Positions 62,096 to 64,000 of a stretch of DNA of 64,000 nucleotides are shown piece after piece. Location: positions 76,214 through 140,213 of the forward strand of contig JAFAGC010000130.1 in assembly GCA_023423065.1 (NCBI GenBank), given 5' to 3'. Below the pieces are notes generated by a model. That model worked only from the letters and a program-made list of their open reading frames with translations. It made no database searches and was not told where the DNA came from. The translations under genes were made by a program, and so were the position numbers. Position 1 is the first letter of the stretch. Each line of letters opens with the position of its first letter. This DNA comes from Pseudomonadota bacterium. Its GTDB lineage: Bacteria; Pseudomonadota; Gammaproteobacteria; Steroidobacterales; Steroidobacteraceae.

Positions 62096-62617
62096 TCAGG
62101 ACAGGGGCCAGCGCGTCAGCACGGAATATTGCGAGCCGGACGCGTCGCGCACCGATTCGGCCAGCACGAAATCAGTCACTTTCTGGCGCAAAATCTCGAC
62201 ATTCCGGGTCTGCTGGCCGCGCGGCAGATCGCGAGCCAGCGTGATGTGCGGGCGAAATTCGTGCTCGTCCTGTCGTTGCACATCGCCGCCGAGGCTGGAG
62301 CGCAATCGCGCCGCTAAGTCGGTCGCGGCGGCGGGCGGCGGCATCGACGAGACGAGGCACAGCAATTTCCGTCCCCACGCCTCGACGCTGTCGAAGTTCA
62401 GCTCGAACGCCGGGCTGCCGGCCAGCCGGGCACAGGCTTCCTGAACGGCTGCCACTCGCGCGGCGGGGACGTCGCCGAGAAATAACAATGTGACGTGATA
62501 ATTCCGTGGGGGTATCAGCCGCCCACCGCTGGCTCGGCTGATCGCGACCGTGCTCGCTTCGATCTGCGCGCGAAATTCATCGGTGGGCCACAGCGCGAGG
62601 AACAACCGAGAACCCAC
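62096..62617 (-). CDS. thpR: RNA 2',3'-cyclic phosphodiesterase (2'-5' RNA ligase family)
   Basis: 173 residues, two HxT motifs: YHVTLLFLG and FRPHITLARDL, the 2H phosphoesterase signature. N-terminus RLFLALWPTDEFRAQI is typical. Hydrolyses 2',3'-cyclic ends of RNA. One base gap after the pncC gene, same operon. Confidence 0.92.
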   Translation of the reverse strand: MGSRLFLALWPTDEFRAQIEASTVAISRASGGRLIPPRNYHVTLLFLGDVPAARVAAVQEACARLAGSPAFELNFDSVEAWGRKLLCLVSSMPPPAAATDLAARLRSSLGGDVQRQDEHEFRPHITLARDLPRGQQTRNVEILRQKVTDFVLAESVRDASGSQYSVLTRWPLS

Positions 62618-62618
62618 A

Positions 62619-63125
62619 TTACGGCTTCCGCTGTAGCTGACTCAGCTCGCGCAGCGCCCGCGCCACCGATTGACGGCGAATCGCTTCCCGGTCCCCGGAG
62701 AATGTCTCCAGCGCCACGCGGGTCTCGATCTCGCCACCTTCTTTCCAGGCCCATGCGAACCAGACCGTGCCGACCGGCTTGCCCGGCTGCGCGCCGGCGG
62801 GACCCGCAATCCCGGTGACCGCAAGAGAAATGTGACCGCCCAGCGTCTCCAGTGCGCCGATGGCCATTTCGCGCGCCGTCGCCTCGCTGACCGCGCCGTG
62901 GGAAGCCAGTGTCGATGGCCGCACGCCGAGCAAGGCTTGCTTGAGCGCGTTGCTGTACACCACCACGCCGCCGTCGTACCAGGCCGAACTGCCGGCGATA
63001 TCGGTCAACAACTTGGCCACCCAGCCGCCCGTGCACGACTCCGCCGTCACCAGGCGCCGCTCGGCGTCCAGCAAATCCGCGCCGGCGTGGGTCGCCAGGC
63101 GCAACAACTCCTCGTCGCTGTTCAT
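62619..63125 (-). CDS. pncC: Nicotinamide-nucleotide amidase (CinA C-terminal domain)
   Basis: 168 residues; RLVTAESCTGGWVAKLLTDIAGSSAWYDGGVVVYSNALKQALLGV, GAVSEATAREMA and VTGIAGPAGAQPGKPVGTVWFAW are the CinA C-terminal signature. Converts NMN to nicotinate mononucleotide in NAD recycling. Single-domain form, without the N-terminal CinA domain. Divergent from mutS. Confidence 0.95.
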   Translation of the reverse strand: MNSDEELLRLATHAGADLLDAERRLVTAESCTGGWVAKLLTDIAGSSAWYDGGVVVYSNALKQALLGVRPSTLASHGAVSEATAREMAIGALETLGGHISLAVTGIAGPAGAQPGKPVGTVWFAWAWKEGGEIETRVALETFSGDREAIRRQSVARALRELSQLQRKP

Positions 63126-63236
63126 GCCGGACAGGCTCCTAGGTCCCGGGGATCAACGTCAAGCTGGGCATATCCGGATTCGCACAGGCACAATTCCATT
63201 CTTCAGCCCTCTCCTGGTCCGAGCACTCACGTCGCG

Positions 63237-64000
63237 ATGTCCGCCGCCCTGGAAACACATACCCCGTCCATGCAGCAGTACCTGCGCCTGAAAGCGCAGT
63301 ACCCGAACGAGCTGCTCTTCTACCGCATGGGCGACTTCTACGAGCTGTTCTTCGAGGATGCCAAGCGGGCCGCGCGCCTGCTGGATATCACCCTCACCGC
63401 GCGTGGGCAATCGGCCGGACAGCCCATACCCATGGCCGGCGTACCGTTCCATAGCGTCGTGGCCTACCTGGCGCGACTGGTCCGGCGCGGAGAATCGGTC
63501 GCCATTTGTGAACAGATCGGTGACCCCGCGAAGTCCAAGGGCCCGGTGGAGCGCGCTGTGGTGCGCGTGGTCACACCGGGCACGGTCACGGATGACGCTT
63601 TCCTCGACGCGCGCAAAGACACACTGCTTGGCGCGCTCTATCGCGAAGGTTCGCGGTTTGGCCTCGCGTGGCTAGAGTTGTCGAGCGGCCGCTTCAGCGT
63701 GTTGGAGGCCGCCGGCGACGAGGCGCTCGCCGCGGAGATCGAACGACTGCGGCCTGCCGAGTTGCTGGTGCCTGAATTGGGGGCGCCTGCGGGTATCACG
63801 ACGTTCGTTCGCGAGCGGCCGCAGTGGCACTTTGATTTGGACACCTGCACGCGACTGCTGTGCGAGCAATTCTCGACGCGAGACCTCTCGGGCTTTGGCT
63901 GCGGCGAATATTCCCTCGCGATTCGCGCGGCGGGCACGTTGCTCCAATACGTTCGTGACACGCAGAAGGCGTCGCTACCTCATCTGCGAGGACTGCGCAC
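63237..64000 (+). CDS. mutS: DNA mismatch repair protein MutS (3' end beyond window)
   Basis: 254 residues visible from ATG 63237. HTPSMQQYLRLKAQYPNELLFYRMGDFYELFFEDAKRAARLLDITLT is the mismatch-binding domain with the F-x-E motif (DFYELF), followed by IPMAGVPFHSV and the connector domain. No strong ribosome-binding site is visible. Recognises mismatches; ATPase domain lies beyond the window. Confidence 0.97.
   Translation, partial: MSAALETHTPSMQQYLRLKAQYPNELLFYRMGDFYELFFEDAKRAARLLDITLTARGQSAGQPIPMAGVPFHSVVAYLARLVRRGESVAICEQIGDPAKSKGPVERAVVRVVTPGTVTDDAFLDARKDTLLGALYREGSRFGLAWLELSSGRFSVLEAAGDEALAAEIERLRPAELLVPELGAPAGITTFVRERPQWHFDLDTCTRLLCEQFSTRDLSGFGCGEYSLAIRAAGTLLQYVRDTQKASLPHLRGLR

Overview
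The window reads as a GC-rich gammaproteobacterial chromosome. The right-hand core block (tRNA-Ser(GCT), csrA, lysC, alaS, recX, recA, a cinA-type pncC, mutS) is the order seen in Pseudomonas/Xanthomonas-like bacteria. The left-hand TonB-dependent receptor and exported sugar hydrolase fit the Xanthomonadales/Nevskiales/Steroidobacteraceae side of the class. That placement is inference; no rRNA is present.

Layout. 1-8345 is a carbohydrate-use locus: a TonB-dependent receptor (runs off the left edge), a ROK repressor with a ROK sugar kinase, and a secreted two-domain GH2 enzyme. At about 8307-8345 a small gene start is cut off, and an IS6-family element fused to an integrase remnant begins (8337-9476). 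From there to the tRNA-Ser gene at 54543-54633 lies an integrative and conjugative element (ICE) of about 46 kb, with a P4-type tyrosine integrase next to the tRNA 3' end. No left copy of the tRNA end was found, so the left border is unresolved.

The ICE has two halves. 9.8-29.7 kb is defence cargo: an HTH protein divergent from a large GTPase, a GIY-YIG/DGQHR/unknown cassette, a complete DNA phosphorothioation set (dndA divergent from dndBCDE, followed by a ChaC-like gene), and in place of dndFGH a ParB-like protein plus SF2 helicase divergent from a phosphorothioation-associated putative methyltransferase. 29.7-53.2 kb is transfer and maintenance: relaxase and MobC, DUF932, ArdB/KlcA and RadC genes each preceded by a copy of one structured RNA element, a Sel1-repeat protein, a near-complete virB/virD4 type IV secretion operon with an EexN lipoprotein, a divergent FlhD-like/FlhC-like activator pair (compare SetCD of SXT), and tandem AlpA-type regulators.

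How it works together (inference): DndA/C/D/E sulfur-modify host DNA under DndB control, the helicase, ParB-like and methyltransferase proteins act on unmodified DNA, ArdB and RadC protect the incoming element, FlhDC-like proteins switch on transfer, and AlpA/Int control excision. The right end (54.7-64 kb) is housekeeping; the notable points there are an exported amidohydrolase inserted between recA and recX and two REP-like GGGGACAGA palindromes.
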